Below are positions 7,602 through 15,345 of a stretch of DNA of 64,000 nt, one piece after another. The notes under the pieces are model-generated. The model saw nothing but the letters and a program-made list of their open reading frames with translations, ran no database searches and was not told where the DNA came from. The stretch covers positions 22,541-86,540 of the forward strand of contig JAPYUM010000005.1 of the NCBI GenBank assembly GCA_029940535.1, written 5' to 3'. The position numbers were made by a program, and so were the translations under genes. Within the stretch, counting starts at the first letter, position 1. Each line of letters begins with the position of its first letter. The stretch is from Vicinamibacterales bacterium (GTDB lineage: Bacteria > Acidobacteriota > Vicinamibacteria > Vicinamibacterales > UBA8438).

Positions 7602-9156
7602 GCGCCAGTCGCAGCGGTTGCATCCACTCTCCCCGCTGTTCCTCGCGGCCAAAGTCGTTCAGGCCTTTGTCGTGCCCGCACTCGTGGTGCTGGTGGCGAA
7701 TCGCGGTGACGGAGGAACCATGTGGGCCGGTGTCGGTCTGCTGTGGGCGATGTTTGCCGTGTTTCTGGTGCTGGTGCCGCCAACGCTCACGTATCTGATC
7801 TTCCGCTACACCCTCACCGACGACGAGATCGTCATCCGCGACGGACTGTTCACACGCACCGAGCGGCATATTCCATACGCGCGCATCCAGAATGTCGACT
7901 TGGTCCAAAACCCGCTGCACCGGGCGTTCGGGGTGGCCCAGGTGCGGGTCGAGACCGCGAGTGGCGGGAAACCGGAAGCGGTGATCCGTGTCTTGTCGCT
8001 CGAGGCGATCGAGCAGATGCGGGCCCAGGTCTTCGCCGGCCGCCCGGCTATTGGGGGCGGCCCCGTGGCCGAGTCGGCCAGGGCCGCAGAGAACGCGGAC
8101 GGACGGTCCACCCCACGCCCGTTGCTGCCGCCACTTCCGACGAGGGAACTTGCGAAGCTGGGGATCATCTCGAACAAGGGGATGATGGTGGTTGGGGCCC
8201 TGATGGGCCTGTTCTGGCAGCGACAGTGGGGATTCGACTGGATGGATCCGGCCGAGGAGTATATCGGGGCGGCCCAACGCTGGCTGGGCGTCCTGGCCGA
8301 CCGGCCGACCGTCATCGGGAGCCTGGCGGCAGGGGCGGTCCTGCTCGTGCTCGCGCTGGCGCTCCTGCGGGTGTTCTCGGTCGGCTGGTTCATCGTCACC
8401 CTGCACGGATTCACCCTCACCCGGACCGGACGCGATTTACGGATGGACTACGGTTGGTTCAACAAGATTTCACGGACGGTGCCGACCACGCGGGTCCAGG
8501 CACTGCAGGCATTGGAATCGCCGTTGCACCGTCTCTTCGGGCGCCAGTCCGTCACACTGCAGACCGTGGGCGGCGGTATGGGCGCCGAGATGAGCTCGCA
8601 GAGGCAGTCCGGTCGCAAACGGGAGCGACAGTGGCTGGCGCCGATGATCGCCACCCAACGCGTGCCCGACTTGCTCAACGAGGTGCATGCCAGCGTTGAC
8701 CTGGGCGCGGTTGATTGGCAGCCCCTGGCACCTCGCGCCTGGCAACGGCTGTTCAGGGTCGGGCTGGCCGCGGCACTCGTGATCTGCGTGCCACTGGCCG
8801 TCGTCACCGGGGGCTGGGCGCTGTTGTTGGCCGTTCCGTTCACGATCTGGGCCTATGCCAATGCCCGGCTCACGGTGAAGCATTCGGCGTATGCGCTAGC
8901 GCCGTGGGGCTTGGTGTTTCGGAGCGGATGGTTCATGCGTTCGCTCACGTTGGTCCGGTACGACAAGATGCAGACCGTGTCGACGCACGCATCGCCGCTA
9001 GACCGTCGCCAGGGCATGGCTCGAGTGCGGATCGACACGGCGGGCGCCGACCCACCGGGGCACACGATCGATATCCCCTACCTCGACCAGGTAGTCGCCA
9101 CCGACGTGGCTCGGCGGCTCTACGACGCCTCGAGTCGGCTGGACTTCCGCTTGTAG
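7582..9156 (+). CDS. PH-domain membrane protein, YdbT-like
   Basis: A 524-residue inner-membrane protein with three bPH2 repeats, each preceded by a hydrophobic pair. The repeats are seen as FRYTLTDDEIVIRDGLFTR with HIPYARIQNVDLVQNPLHR, TLTRTGRDLRMDYGWF with VPTTRVQALQALESPLHR, and ALAPWGLVFRSGWFM with the shorter RYDKMQTV. It is the usual partner of the YdbS-like protein upstream and is translationally coupled to it. A second ATG at 7591 could also be the start. A role in envelope processes has been proposed for relatives, but the sequence does not show it. Confidence 0.85.
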   Translation: MRAMSAERQSQRLHPLSPLFLAAKVVQAFVVPALVVLVANRGDGGTMWAGVGLLWAMFAVFLVLVPPTLTYLIFRYTLTDDEIVIRDGLFTRTERHIPYARIQNVDLVQNPLHRAFGVAQVRVETASGGKPEAVIRVLSLEAIEQMRAQVFAGRPAIGGGPVAESARAAENADGRSTPRPLLPPLPTRELAKLGIISNKGMMVVGALMGLFWQRQWGFDWMDPAEEYIGAAQRWLGVLADRPTVIGSLAAGAVLLVLALALLRVFSVGWFIVTLHGFTLTRTGRDLRMDYGWFNKISRTVPTTRVQALQALESPLHRLFGRQSVTLQTVGGGMGAEMSSQRQSGRKRERQWLAPMIATQRVPDLLNEVHASVDLGAVDWQPLAPRAWQRLFRVGLAAALVICVPLAVVTGGWALLLAVPFTIWAYANARLTVKHSAYALAPWGLVFRSGWFMRSLTLVRYDKMQTVSTHASPLDRRQGMARVRIDTAGADPPGHTIDIPYLDQVVATDVARRLYDASSRLDFRL

Positions 9157-9171
9157 CGCGTCAAAGCTAGA

Positions 9172-9250
9172 TGTGGCGCAGGGCTTTAGCCCTGCGATCG
9201 CATGCGATTTGGGTCCAACCTGGATCGCAGCCCTGAAAGGCTGCGCCACA
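9172..9250. repeat. REP-like palindromic element, copy 1
   Basis: A 79-bp element with perfect outer arms TGTGGCGCAG and CTGCGCCACA. Two inner hairpins are visible, GGGCTTTAGCCC and CAGCC-CTGAAA-GGCTG, along with GATCGCA motifs. A shorter relative lies at 17549-17600 with the same outer arms and the same CTTTAGCC hairpin. It resembles REP/BIME-type elements mobilised by RAYT transposases, but no transposase is present here. Confidence 0.75.
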
Positions 9251-9257
9251 AGAGCAC

Positions 9258-9305
9258 CTGGAAGTCTCCGCCAAGGTCGACGAAAGGGGCATGGGCGAGG
9301 TGTAC
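9258..9305 (+). pseudogene. Ser/Thr kinase P-loop fragment
   Basis: Sixteen codons read LEVSAKVDERGMGEVY, a degraded version of the kinase start seen at 5667 and 9956 ([14 protein letters not shown]). No start codon or following kinase sequence remains. It lies between the REP-like element and the vapBC operator, so those elements sit in or beside an old kinase gene. The similarity is short but specific in this genomic setting. Confidence 0.55.
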
Positions 9306-9318
9306 TCGCAGGTTGCGC

Positions 9319-9341
9319 AGTATGCATTAAATATGCATACT
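9319..9341 (+). promoter_or_regulatory. vapBC operator palindrome
   Basis: A perfect inverted repeat with arms AGTATGCAT (9319-9327) and ATGCATACT (9333-9341) around TAAAT. The vapB ATG follows 7 bp later. It probably serves as the autoregulatory site. The sequence differs from the operators at 3630 and 16829, so the pairs should not cross-regulate. Confidence 0.7.
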
Positions 9342-9348
9342 GGTGCAT

Positions 9349-9546
9349 ATGAGAACCACGCTCAATATCGACGACGCACTGCTGGACCGAGCCGCCAAGC
9401 TGACCGGCACCAGCGAGAAGACGGCGCTCGTGCGCCAAGGATTGGAAGCGCTGATCGCGCGGGAGAGCGCTCGCCGCCTTGCGGCCCTCGGTAGTTCAGA
9501 ACCGCAGCTCAAGCCCGTTCCACGACGCCGTTCTCCGGCCGCCTGA
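9349..9546 (+). CDS. vapB: VapB-type antitoxin
   Basis: A 65-residue protein (MRTTLNIDDALLDRAAKLTG, then TSEKTALVRQGLEALIARES) with a ribbon-helix-helix N-terminus and a short basic, proline-rich tail. The ATG at 9349 is preferred to an in-frame GTG at 9343, because it gives the standard family start and sits next to the operator. The PIN toxin gene begins 20 bp after its stop. Confidence 0.85.
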   Translation: MRTTLNIDDALLDRAAKLTGTSEKTALVRQGLEALIARESARRLAALGSSEPQLKPVPRRRSPAA

Positions 9547-9566
9547 ACCCTGTACCCTAAACTCAG

Positions 9567-9932
9567 ATGACTTTGGTGGACACGTCGGTCTGGGTCGACC
9601 ATCTGCGACGCGGCAACGATCGCCTTGCCAGTCTGCTGAGCGACGCACGCGTACTCTGTCATCCGTTCATCATCGGAGAACTCGCGTGCGGCAACCTGGC
9701 CGAACGCGACCGGATTCTCCGCCTGCTCGGTGCTCTCCCAGGGGTGCCCCTCGCCGAGCATGAGGAAGTCCTCGAACTCGCAGGAGCACACAAGCTCCAT
9801 GGCCGCGGCCTCGGCTGGATCGACATGCACCTGTTGGCGTCGGCGCTACTGGCAGGGTGCCCCCTGTGGACTCTGGACCGGAGACTCGAAGCCACCGCCT
9901 TGCGAATGAGTGCATCTATAGCAACGGAATGA
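9567..9932 (+). CDS. vapC: VapC-type PIN-domain ribonuclease toxin
   Basis: A 121-residue PIN-domain protein with all four acidic positions: Asp5 (LVDTSVWVDHLR), Glu38 (IIGELACG), Asp86 (GWIDMHLLASA) and Asp104 (WTLDRRL). It is full length and probably active as an RNase. Unlike the other pairs, it is not overlapped by its antitoxin gene. The locus sits between two kinase remnants, so it may have been inserted there or been left when flanking sequence was lost. Confidence 0.9.
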   Translation: MTLVDTSVWVDHLRRGNDRLASLLSDARVLCHPFIIGELACGNLAERDRILRLLGALPGVPLAEHEEVLELAGAHKLHGRGLGWIDMHLLASALLAGCPLWTLDRRLEATALRMSASIATE

Positions 9933-9955
9933 CAGTGCCCAGCACTCCACGGAAC

Positions 9956-10694
9956 ATGGCCCTCACTCCCGGCACCCGGCTCGGCGTCTACGAGGTCACC
10001 GCCAAGATCGGCGAAGGCGGCATGGGCGAGCGACGCCGGCTCAAGGCTGACGGTCGAACTCATGACGGGACAGCCCAAGCTGTCTGACGATCTTGAAGAA
10101 GAGCGGCGGGCCGATTTGCGGGCGGTCGCGCTAGGCATGAACGATTGCGGCCTCCCGCGTATCCATTAGGGCATAGCAGCCGCGTGGATCGGCTGGAGGT
10201 CACGGGCGGTCCTGTGCCGGCCGTCGAGGGCGTCAGACAGGGACGAGGGATGGCCCAGTTCGACATCTCCGCGGCCGGACACCTGGTGTTTCTTCCCGGG
10301 TCGGACCAAGGGCTCGGCTTCGCACCCGTCGCGCTGGCGCTGGCCGATCGAGCCGGATCCATGACCAGGGTCGACGTGCCACCCGGACCGTTCGTCCACG
10401 TCCGGGCGTCGCCGGAAGGCACCCACCTGGCTCTCGACAGCGATGACGGGGACGAGGCGGTGGTCTGGATCTACGCACTGGGCGGGGCGAATGCCCTGCG
10501 GCGGCTCACCTTTGGCGGTCGAAACCAGTTTCCGGTGTGGTCTCCAGACGGCCAGCACGTCGTGTTCCAATCGGATCGCGAAGGTGACCAGGCGATCTTC
10601 GTGCAACGCGCCGACGGCGTGGGAGGCACCGAGCGTCTCACCACACCGGACGACGGCGAGGAGCATGTCCCAGAGTCCTGGTCGCCGGACGGGC
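9956..10694 (+). pseudogene. Ser/Thr kinase with PD40 sensor, internally deleted remnant
   Basis: From the ATG at 9956 the reading is MALTPGTRLGVYEVTAKIGE then GGMGE, a kinase N-terminus that breaks off inside the glycine loop. After about 140 bp of unclear sequence, a different frame from about 10180 encodes the C-terminal propeller of the same kinase type: RLEVTGGPVPAVEGV, then WSPDGQHVVFQSDREGDQAI, RLTTPDDGEEHVPESWSPDG. It stops matching near 10694. The whole kinase domain and most of the propeller are missing. Such kinases are membrane proteins with a cytoplasmic kinase and extracytoplasmic propeller; this one is dead. Confidence 0.8.
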
Positions 10695-10702
10695 CTGGAG
10701 GT

Positions 10703-10891
10703 GGCGGCCGGATGGTGCACAAGGCCATTCCGCCGACAGCCGAGCGACCAGACGAAGTACGCCAGAAACACGAGACCCTCGCGGCTGGCCCCGTTCGTCA
10801 CCACGTCGAACCCGGCGTAGAGCTGCGGTTCTTCCGTCAGGGCGCCGACGGTGCACGCAATCGACGCGACCACGATGGCGAGCAAGCCCAA
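10703..10891 (-). pseudogene. possible truncated small membrane protein
   Basis: On the reverse strand, from a TTG at 10891, the frame encodes a hydrophobic stretch (MGLLAIVVASIACTVGAL), a polar loop, and a second hydrophobic stretch (GLVFLAYFVWSLG). It then runs without a stop into sequence antisense to the kinase remnant. It may be the 5' part of a two-helix membrane protein whose end was lost at the same rearrangement. No family is recognised and the start is uncertain. Confidence 0.25.
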
Positions 10892-11071
10892 GCGTCGAAG
10901 GCCGCTATGGAAGCCATCGGTCTCAATAAAACATATTGGGCTCTAACCATAGAGCCTAGTGTCTAATATTGAAATAATTTATCTTATTCAAACAATTACG
11001 TAGGTGCTCCATCTGGGTACTAACCGCCAGTTTCAACACGACTGGCATGTTGCGCCCAACTCGTCCCACCC
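10892..11071. other. AT-rich intergenic island with a small hairpin
   Basis: This stretch is much richer in A and T than its neighbours, particularly 10920-11010 (many TAAT, TTATC and AAAC words). It contains a perfect hairpin GGCTCTA-ACCA-TAGAGCC at 10939-10956 that is not followed by a T-run. No gene is seen. It lies at the edge of the kinase remnant and may be foreign or a relic of an insertion. Confidence 0.45.
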
Positions 11072-13105
11072 TTACCGCCCTTCTGGCACGGCCAGGGCGA
11101 TGAGTTCGGGCGTCTCGCCGCCGATGGTCAGGCCGACGAACTGCCGTCCATCGTGCAGGTAGGTCATCGGGGTGCCGAGCGCGCCCGCCGGGAGGTCGAC
11201 CGACCCGACCACCTCGCCGGTCGCCTTGTCACGCGCGATCAGGCGAGGCCCGCCGTCGCTGCCACCGGCCGTCAAGGCGCTGATCAACAGCGTTTTCGTG
11301 ATCACCGGACCGCCGCGCCCGTCACCACCGAGGGGCGGCAGGTTGAGGTCGCGGAGCTGTGGATGATTGCGATAGCGGTCGCCATTGCCGTTGGGCTGCA
11401 TCCACGCTGTGTCGCCGGCGTTCAGATCAATGGCCGTCATGCGTGAGTAGGGCGGCTTGAACAGCGGCAGCCCCTGGGGCAGCCTGGGCTGTCGGCCGCT
11501 GCCGAACGCGCTCTGCGAGTACCGAAGATTGCCTCCGGCGTCTGGGTCCGGGGTGTAGTACTTCAGAACCGAGAACGAGTTATTGGATGGCACGTAGAGC
11601 AGGCCGGTCTCGGGGTCGACGCCTGACCCTTGCAGGTTGGCGCCGCCGTCGATCGCCGGACGCTGAATGGTGCCCTGAATGCCGCCCTCGATCGTGTTCA
11701 TCGGCGGCGTGAACAGCGGCCCGAGTCGGAAGTCCTTGACCGCCTCGACCGCCATGGCCCGGATCTCGGGGGTGAAATCGACCAGGTCGTCGATCGAGAT
11801 GCCCTGATATTCGAAGGGCGGCGGCTTGGTGGGAAACGGCTGGGTCGCCGACAGCACCTCCCCCTCCAGGTTGGTGTCGGTCTCCACCGGGCGCTCTTCG
11901 ATCGGCCAGACCGGCTCGCCGGTCTCGCGATCGAAGACGTAGGTGAATCCTTGCTTGCTCACCTGCGCAAGCGCCTTGACCACGCGGCCGTCGACGGTGA
12001 CGTCGACCAGGTTGGAGTGGGTCGGAAAGTCATAGTCCCACACGCCGTGGTGCACGGCCTGGAAGTGCCACTTGCGCTCACCGGTCCGGATATCGACCGC
12101 GACGATACTCTCGGCGAACAGATTGTCCCCAGGCCGGTGCCCGCCGTAGTAATCGCTGGTTGGCGTGCTGGTCGGCAGGTATACGTACCCCAGCTCGTCG
12201 TCGGCGCTCATCGCGGCCCACACGTTGGTGTTGCCGGTGTAGCGCCACGACTCGTTGCCCCAGGTCTCGGCCCCGAAGTCGTCGCCCCGCGGCACGGTGC
12301 GAAAGACCCATCTCAGCTCACCGGTGATGGCATCGATGCCTTTCACCCACCCCGGCGGCGCCTCTTTCGCAATTGAATAGTCGGAAATGGTGACGGGGGT
12401 CACCACCACGCCGTTGGAGACGATCGGTGGTGAGGTGACCGAGATCCAGTGGCGGCCGCGGTGGTCATAGGTGCCCCGTTCGGCCCGCGGCACGCCGGTG
12501 AACAGGTCGACGCGTCCGTTCTCACCGAACTCGGCCGCCGGTTCGCCCGTGCGCGCGTCGACGCTCACCAGATAGCCGTCGGTGGTGCCCCAGTAGACGC
12601 GCTCGACATTCCCGTCGGTCCAGTAGGCCGCTCCGCGCATGTTGGCCCGCGCGGCCGGCGGACCGTCGAGATAGCTCTCCGGGTCGTGCACCCACCGCTC
12701 CTCGCCGGTCCCCGCGTCATACGCGGCGCCCAGGCTGAGTGGGGTCGGCACGAACACCAGCCCGCCGACCATGAGCGGCGTCGCCTTGAAGAGCCGGAGT
12801 GAGACGCCATAGTCGGGATTGCCGCCGGCGGGCACCTCACCCAATCGTCCGCGACGCGCCAGCTCCTCGGTGATGGCCTCCAGGTCGAGTCGCGCGTCCG
12901 GGGTCGGAACGCGCCAGGCGATCTCGAGGCGCGAGAAGTTGTCGGCATCGATCTGGTCCAACGGCGAGTACTTGGTGCTGCCGTTGTCGCCGGCATAGCT
13001 GCGCCACTCGCCATCGGTGGCGCCATACTGGGCCCCGGCCGGGGCGGCAATTGTCAGGAGCGCCGCCACAGTCATGACAGGGGCTGTACGTCCGAAAAGC
13101 GTCAC
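11072..13105 (-). CDS. PQQ-dependent dehydrogenase (quinoprotein)
   Basis: A 677-residue periplasmic eight-bladed propeller enzyme. The start is GTG at 13105 with GGAGGG upstream, and a signal peptide ends near PAGAQ. EWRSYAGDNGSTKYSPLDQI is the typical first strand of membrane glucose dehydrogenase-like quinoproteins. FQAVHHGVWDYD and RETGEPVWPIEERPV are further family blocks, and the C-terminus ends GTPMTYLHDGRQFVGLTIGG. There is no cytochrome domain, so electrons must pass to a separate carrier. HHGVWDYD differs from HHDIWDYD in the second PQQ enzyme of this window. The substrate, a sugar or alcohol, is not predictable. Confidence 0.88.
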   Translation of the reverse strand: MTLFGRTAPVMTVAALLTIAAPAGAQYGATDGEWRSYAGDNGSTKYSPLDQIDADNFSRLEIAWRVPTPDARLDLEAITEELARRGRLGEVPAGGNPDYGVSLRLFKATPLMVGGLVFVPTPLSLGAAYDAGTGEERWVHDPESYLDGPPAARANMRGAAYWTDGNVERVYWGTTDGYLVSVDARTGEPAAEFGENGRVDLFTGVPRAERGTYDHRGRHWISVTSPPIVSNGVVVTPVTISDYSIAKEAPPGWVKGIDAITGELRWVFRTVPRGDDFGAETWGNESWRYTGNTNVWAAMSADDELGYVYLPTSTPTSDYYGGHRPGDNLFAESIVAVDIRTGERKWHFQAVHHGVWDYDFPTHSNLVDVTVDGRVVKALAQVSKQGFTYVFDRETGEPVWPIEERPVETDTNLEGEVLSATQPFPTKPPPFEYQGISIDDLVDFTPEIRAMAVEAVKDFRLGPLFTPPMNTIEGGIQGTIQRPAIDGGANLQGSGVDPETGLLYVPSNNSFSVLKYYTPDPDAGGNLRYSQSAFGSGRQPRLPQGLPLFKPPYSRMTAIDLNAGDTAWMQPNGNGDRYRNHPQLRDLNLPPLGGDGRGGPVITKTLLISALTAGGSDGGPRLIARDKATGEVVGSVDLPAGALGTPMTYLHDGRQFVGLTIGGETPELIALAVPEGR

Positions 13106-13263
13106 GAGTCCCTCCAGGTTGTTGTGTTACACGATGAGCAAGCCCGCATCTTACAATGTGCGGGCATCGACGTCCCGACAAGGCGGCGTCAGTCTCGACG
13201 TCCATGCACCGGCGTTCGGCCCTAGCGCTGTTCACGGCGTTGTCACTACACTGCAAGGCTCGA

Positions 13264-14277
13264 ATGCGGATACGGATCAGAGCTCCCTACCTTATTTTTC
13301 TTGGCGATGAGCCGGACAGGCTGCACGCCAAGACTGGCGTTGGGATAGCCCACTGGCGCCCGGAGCTGTGCGCCGGCCAGTATCGGTTGCCCGGGTCGGG
13401 TGTCGACCTGGGTCTTCCAGACATGACCCCCGCCGAGGCCAAGGTGGCTGGCGCGGCGACGATGATCTGGGGCGTGGCCGGCGTGGGCGGAACCATCCCA
13501 GTGCACTGGATTGCGACGTTGTTCGAGGCCGCGGCCGCAGGGCTCGACATTTGTGCGGGCACCCACGCGTCGCTGGCCGACGTGCCGGGGCTCGCGGCAG
13601 CCGCAAGAGACGGCGGCGTCAGCCTGATCGATGTGCGGTCGCCGCCGGCCGACCTACCGGTTGGCACGGGCGCAAAGCGGACCGGCAAACGCCTACTGAC
13701 CGTGGGCACCGACTGTGTGGTCGGGAAGAAATTTACCGCGCTCTCGATCGCCCAGGAGATGACCGACCGCGGCTGGAAGGCGGATTTCAGGGCCACCGGT
13801 CAGACCGGCATCATGATCGCGGGCGGCGGTATTCCGATCGACGCCGTCGTGTCCGATTTCGTATCCGGTGCGGCCGAAGTGCTGTCGCCCGATAACGCGG
13901 CCGACCACTGGGACGTGATCGAAGGCCAGGGCGGACTATTCCACCCTGGCTACGCCGCGGTCACGCTCGGGCTGCTGCACGGATCGCAGCCGGATGCGTT
14001 TGTCGTGTGCCACGAAGCGGGGCGGGAATACGTCGCTGCGTTTCCGGCATGCCGATTGCCGAGCATTCCAGATCTGATCGAACACACGATCGTGTGCGGT
14101 CGCGTCACCAACGCCGGCATCCGCTGCGCCGGTGTCTGTATCAATGCCTCAGCACTGCAGGCGAAGGAACGGGACACCTGCCTGCGCGACCTCTCCAGAG
14201 TGACGGGATTGCCATGTGTCGACCCAGTCGCGACCGGCGTTGCACCGATCGTTGACTATCTGGACGAACACTTCTAA
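13264..14277 (+). CDS. dgcN: DUF1611 P-loop protein, DgcN-like N-acyltransferase
   Basis: A 337-residue DUF1611 protein. The N-terminal domain leads to the P-loop GTDCVVGKKFTAL (about residues 148-160) in the C-terminal domain. GQTGIMIAGGGIPIDAVVSDF and EGQGGLFHPGYAAVTLGLLH are strongly conserved family blocks. Members paired with an enolase-superfamily epimerase have been characterised as DgcN of the DgcN-DgcA pathway for D-glutamate use, in which the amino acid is N-acetylated before racemisation. The start at 13264 gives the usual family N-terminus; the frame remains open to 13156. The epimerase gene follows 11 bp later. The assignment rests on the pairing. Confidence 0.75.
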   Translation: MRIRIRAPYLIFLGDEPDRLHAKTGVGIAHWRPELCAGQYRLPGSGVDLGLPDMTPAEAKVAGAATMIWGVAGVGGTIPVHWIATLFEAAAAGLDICAGTHASLADVPGLAAAARDGGVSLIDVRSPPADLPVGTGAKRTGKRLLTVGTDCVVGKKFTALSIAQEMTDRGWKADFRATGQTGIMIAGGGIPIDAVVSDFVSGAAEVLSPDNAADHWDVIEGQGGLFHPGYAAVTLGLLHGSQPDAFVVCHEAGREYVAAFPACRLPSIPDLIEHTIVCGRVTNAGIRCAGVCINASALQAKERDTCLRDLSRVTGLPCVDPVATGVAPIVDYLDEHF

Positions 14278-14288
14278 TCGAGGAGACC

Positions 14289-15269
14289 GTGCGATACGAC
14301 ACCGCGCTCGACGTGAAGAGCTGGCCCTTGCGAAAGCCGTTCAAGATTTCGCGGGAGGAACATACGCATGCCGACACCCTGATCTGCCGCATCGGCGATG
14401 GCACGCACACAGGGATGGGCGAGGCGGCCGGGGTGAGCTACAGAGGCGAAAGCGTGGCGTCGATCGCGGCGCAAATCGAGGCGGTCGTCCCGCAAATGGT
14501 CTCAGGCATCGGCCGCGACGAGTTGCAGCAGATCATGCCGCCCGGTGGCGCACGTAATGCCGTGGACTGCGCACTCTGGGACCTCGAAGCGAAGCAGACC
14601 GGGCACACGGTGTGGCACATGCTCGACTGGCAACCGCACCCGGTGACGACCGTCTACACGGTGGGCATGGCATCGCCGGCGAACATGGAGAAAGACGCGG
14701 CCGAGCACCGTGATTTTCCGATTCTCAAGGTGAAAGTGGGTATCGGCGACCCGATCGAGCAGATTACCGCCATCCGACGAGGTGCACCCGACGCCGCCAT
14801 CGTGATCGACGCCAACCAGGCGTGGACGGTCGACGACCTCGACACATATTCGGCCAGCCTCAAAGCCCTGGGGGTCGAGATGATCGAGCAGCCTCTGGCC
14901 ACCGACAACGACGAGGCGCTTCGCGGCTACGAGTCACTGCTTCCACTATGTGCCGACGAATCCTGCGATTCGCGGGCAGATCTCGACCGGCTTGACGGCC
15001 TGTACCAGCTCATCAATATCAAGCTGGACAAGACTGGCGGACTCACGGAGGCCGTCGCACTTGCCGAGCAGGCACTGGCCATGGATTTCGACCTGATGGT
15101 CGGAAACATGCTCGGATCGTCGCTCGCCATGGCGCCGGCCTTTGTGATCGCGCAGCGTTGCACGTATGTCGACATCGACGGGCCGCTCTTGCAGGCAGAA
15201 GATTGCGACCATCCACTGCTGTACGACCATGGTCGCGTCGAACCATTCAGCCGCAAGTTGTGGGGATAG
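14289..15269 (+). CDS. dgcA: enolase-superfamily epimerase, DgcA/dipeptide-epimerase-like
   Basis: A 326-residue muconate-lactonising/dipeptide-epimerase-type enzyme. GTG start at 14289 with GAGGAG seven bases upstream. The active-site set is complete: a KxK motif at Lys147/Lys149 (ILKVKVG), metal ligands Asp174 (IDANQAW), Glu200 (EQPL) and Asp223 (ADES), and Lys245/Lys248 (NIKLDKTGG) as the opposite base. With the DUF1611 gene upstream it fits DgcA, which racemises N-acetyl-D-glutamate. The alternative is an L-Ala-D/L-Glu (murein peptide) epimerase; substrate specificity cannot be read from the sequence by eye. Confidence 0.8.
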   Translation: MRYDTALDVKSWPLRKPFKISREEHTHADTLICRIGDGTHTGMGEAAGVSYRGESVASIAAQIEAVVPQMVSGIGRDELQQIMPPGGARNAVDCALWDLEAKQTGHTVWHMLDWQPHPVTTVYTVGMASPANMEKDAAEHRDFPILKVKVGIGDPIEQITAIRRGAPDAAIVIDANQAWTVDDLDTYSASLKALGVEMIEQPLATDNDEALRGYESLLPLCADESCDSRADLDRLDGLYQLINIKLDKTGGLTEAVALAEQALAMDFDLMVGNMLGSSLAMAPAFVIAQRCTYVDIDGPLLQAEDCDHPLLYDHGRVEPFSRKLWG

Positions 15270-15345
15270 TTCGGGGTGCTATTCTGTGGGTCACCCTTCC
15301 GAAGCGCGTCCGCGCGCAGGTTTCGCGCGCACCTTGGAGTAGCCG

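Noticed and set aside
7519..8406. Minus-strand open frame of 295 codons
   Set aside because: Opposite the YdbT-like gene and rich in Arg/Gln/His shadows.
9172..9250. Considered as a rho-independent terminator of the YdbT-like gene
   Set aside because: No T-run follows, and the related copy at 17549 shows it is a repeated element; terminator action is possible but secondary.
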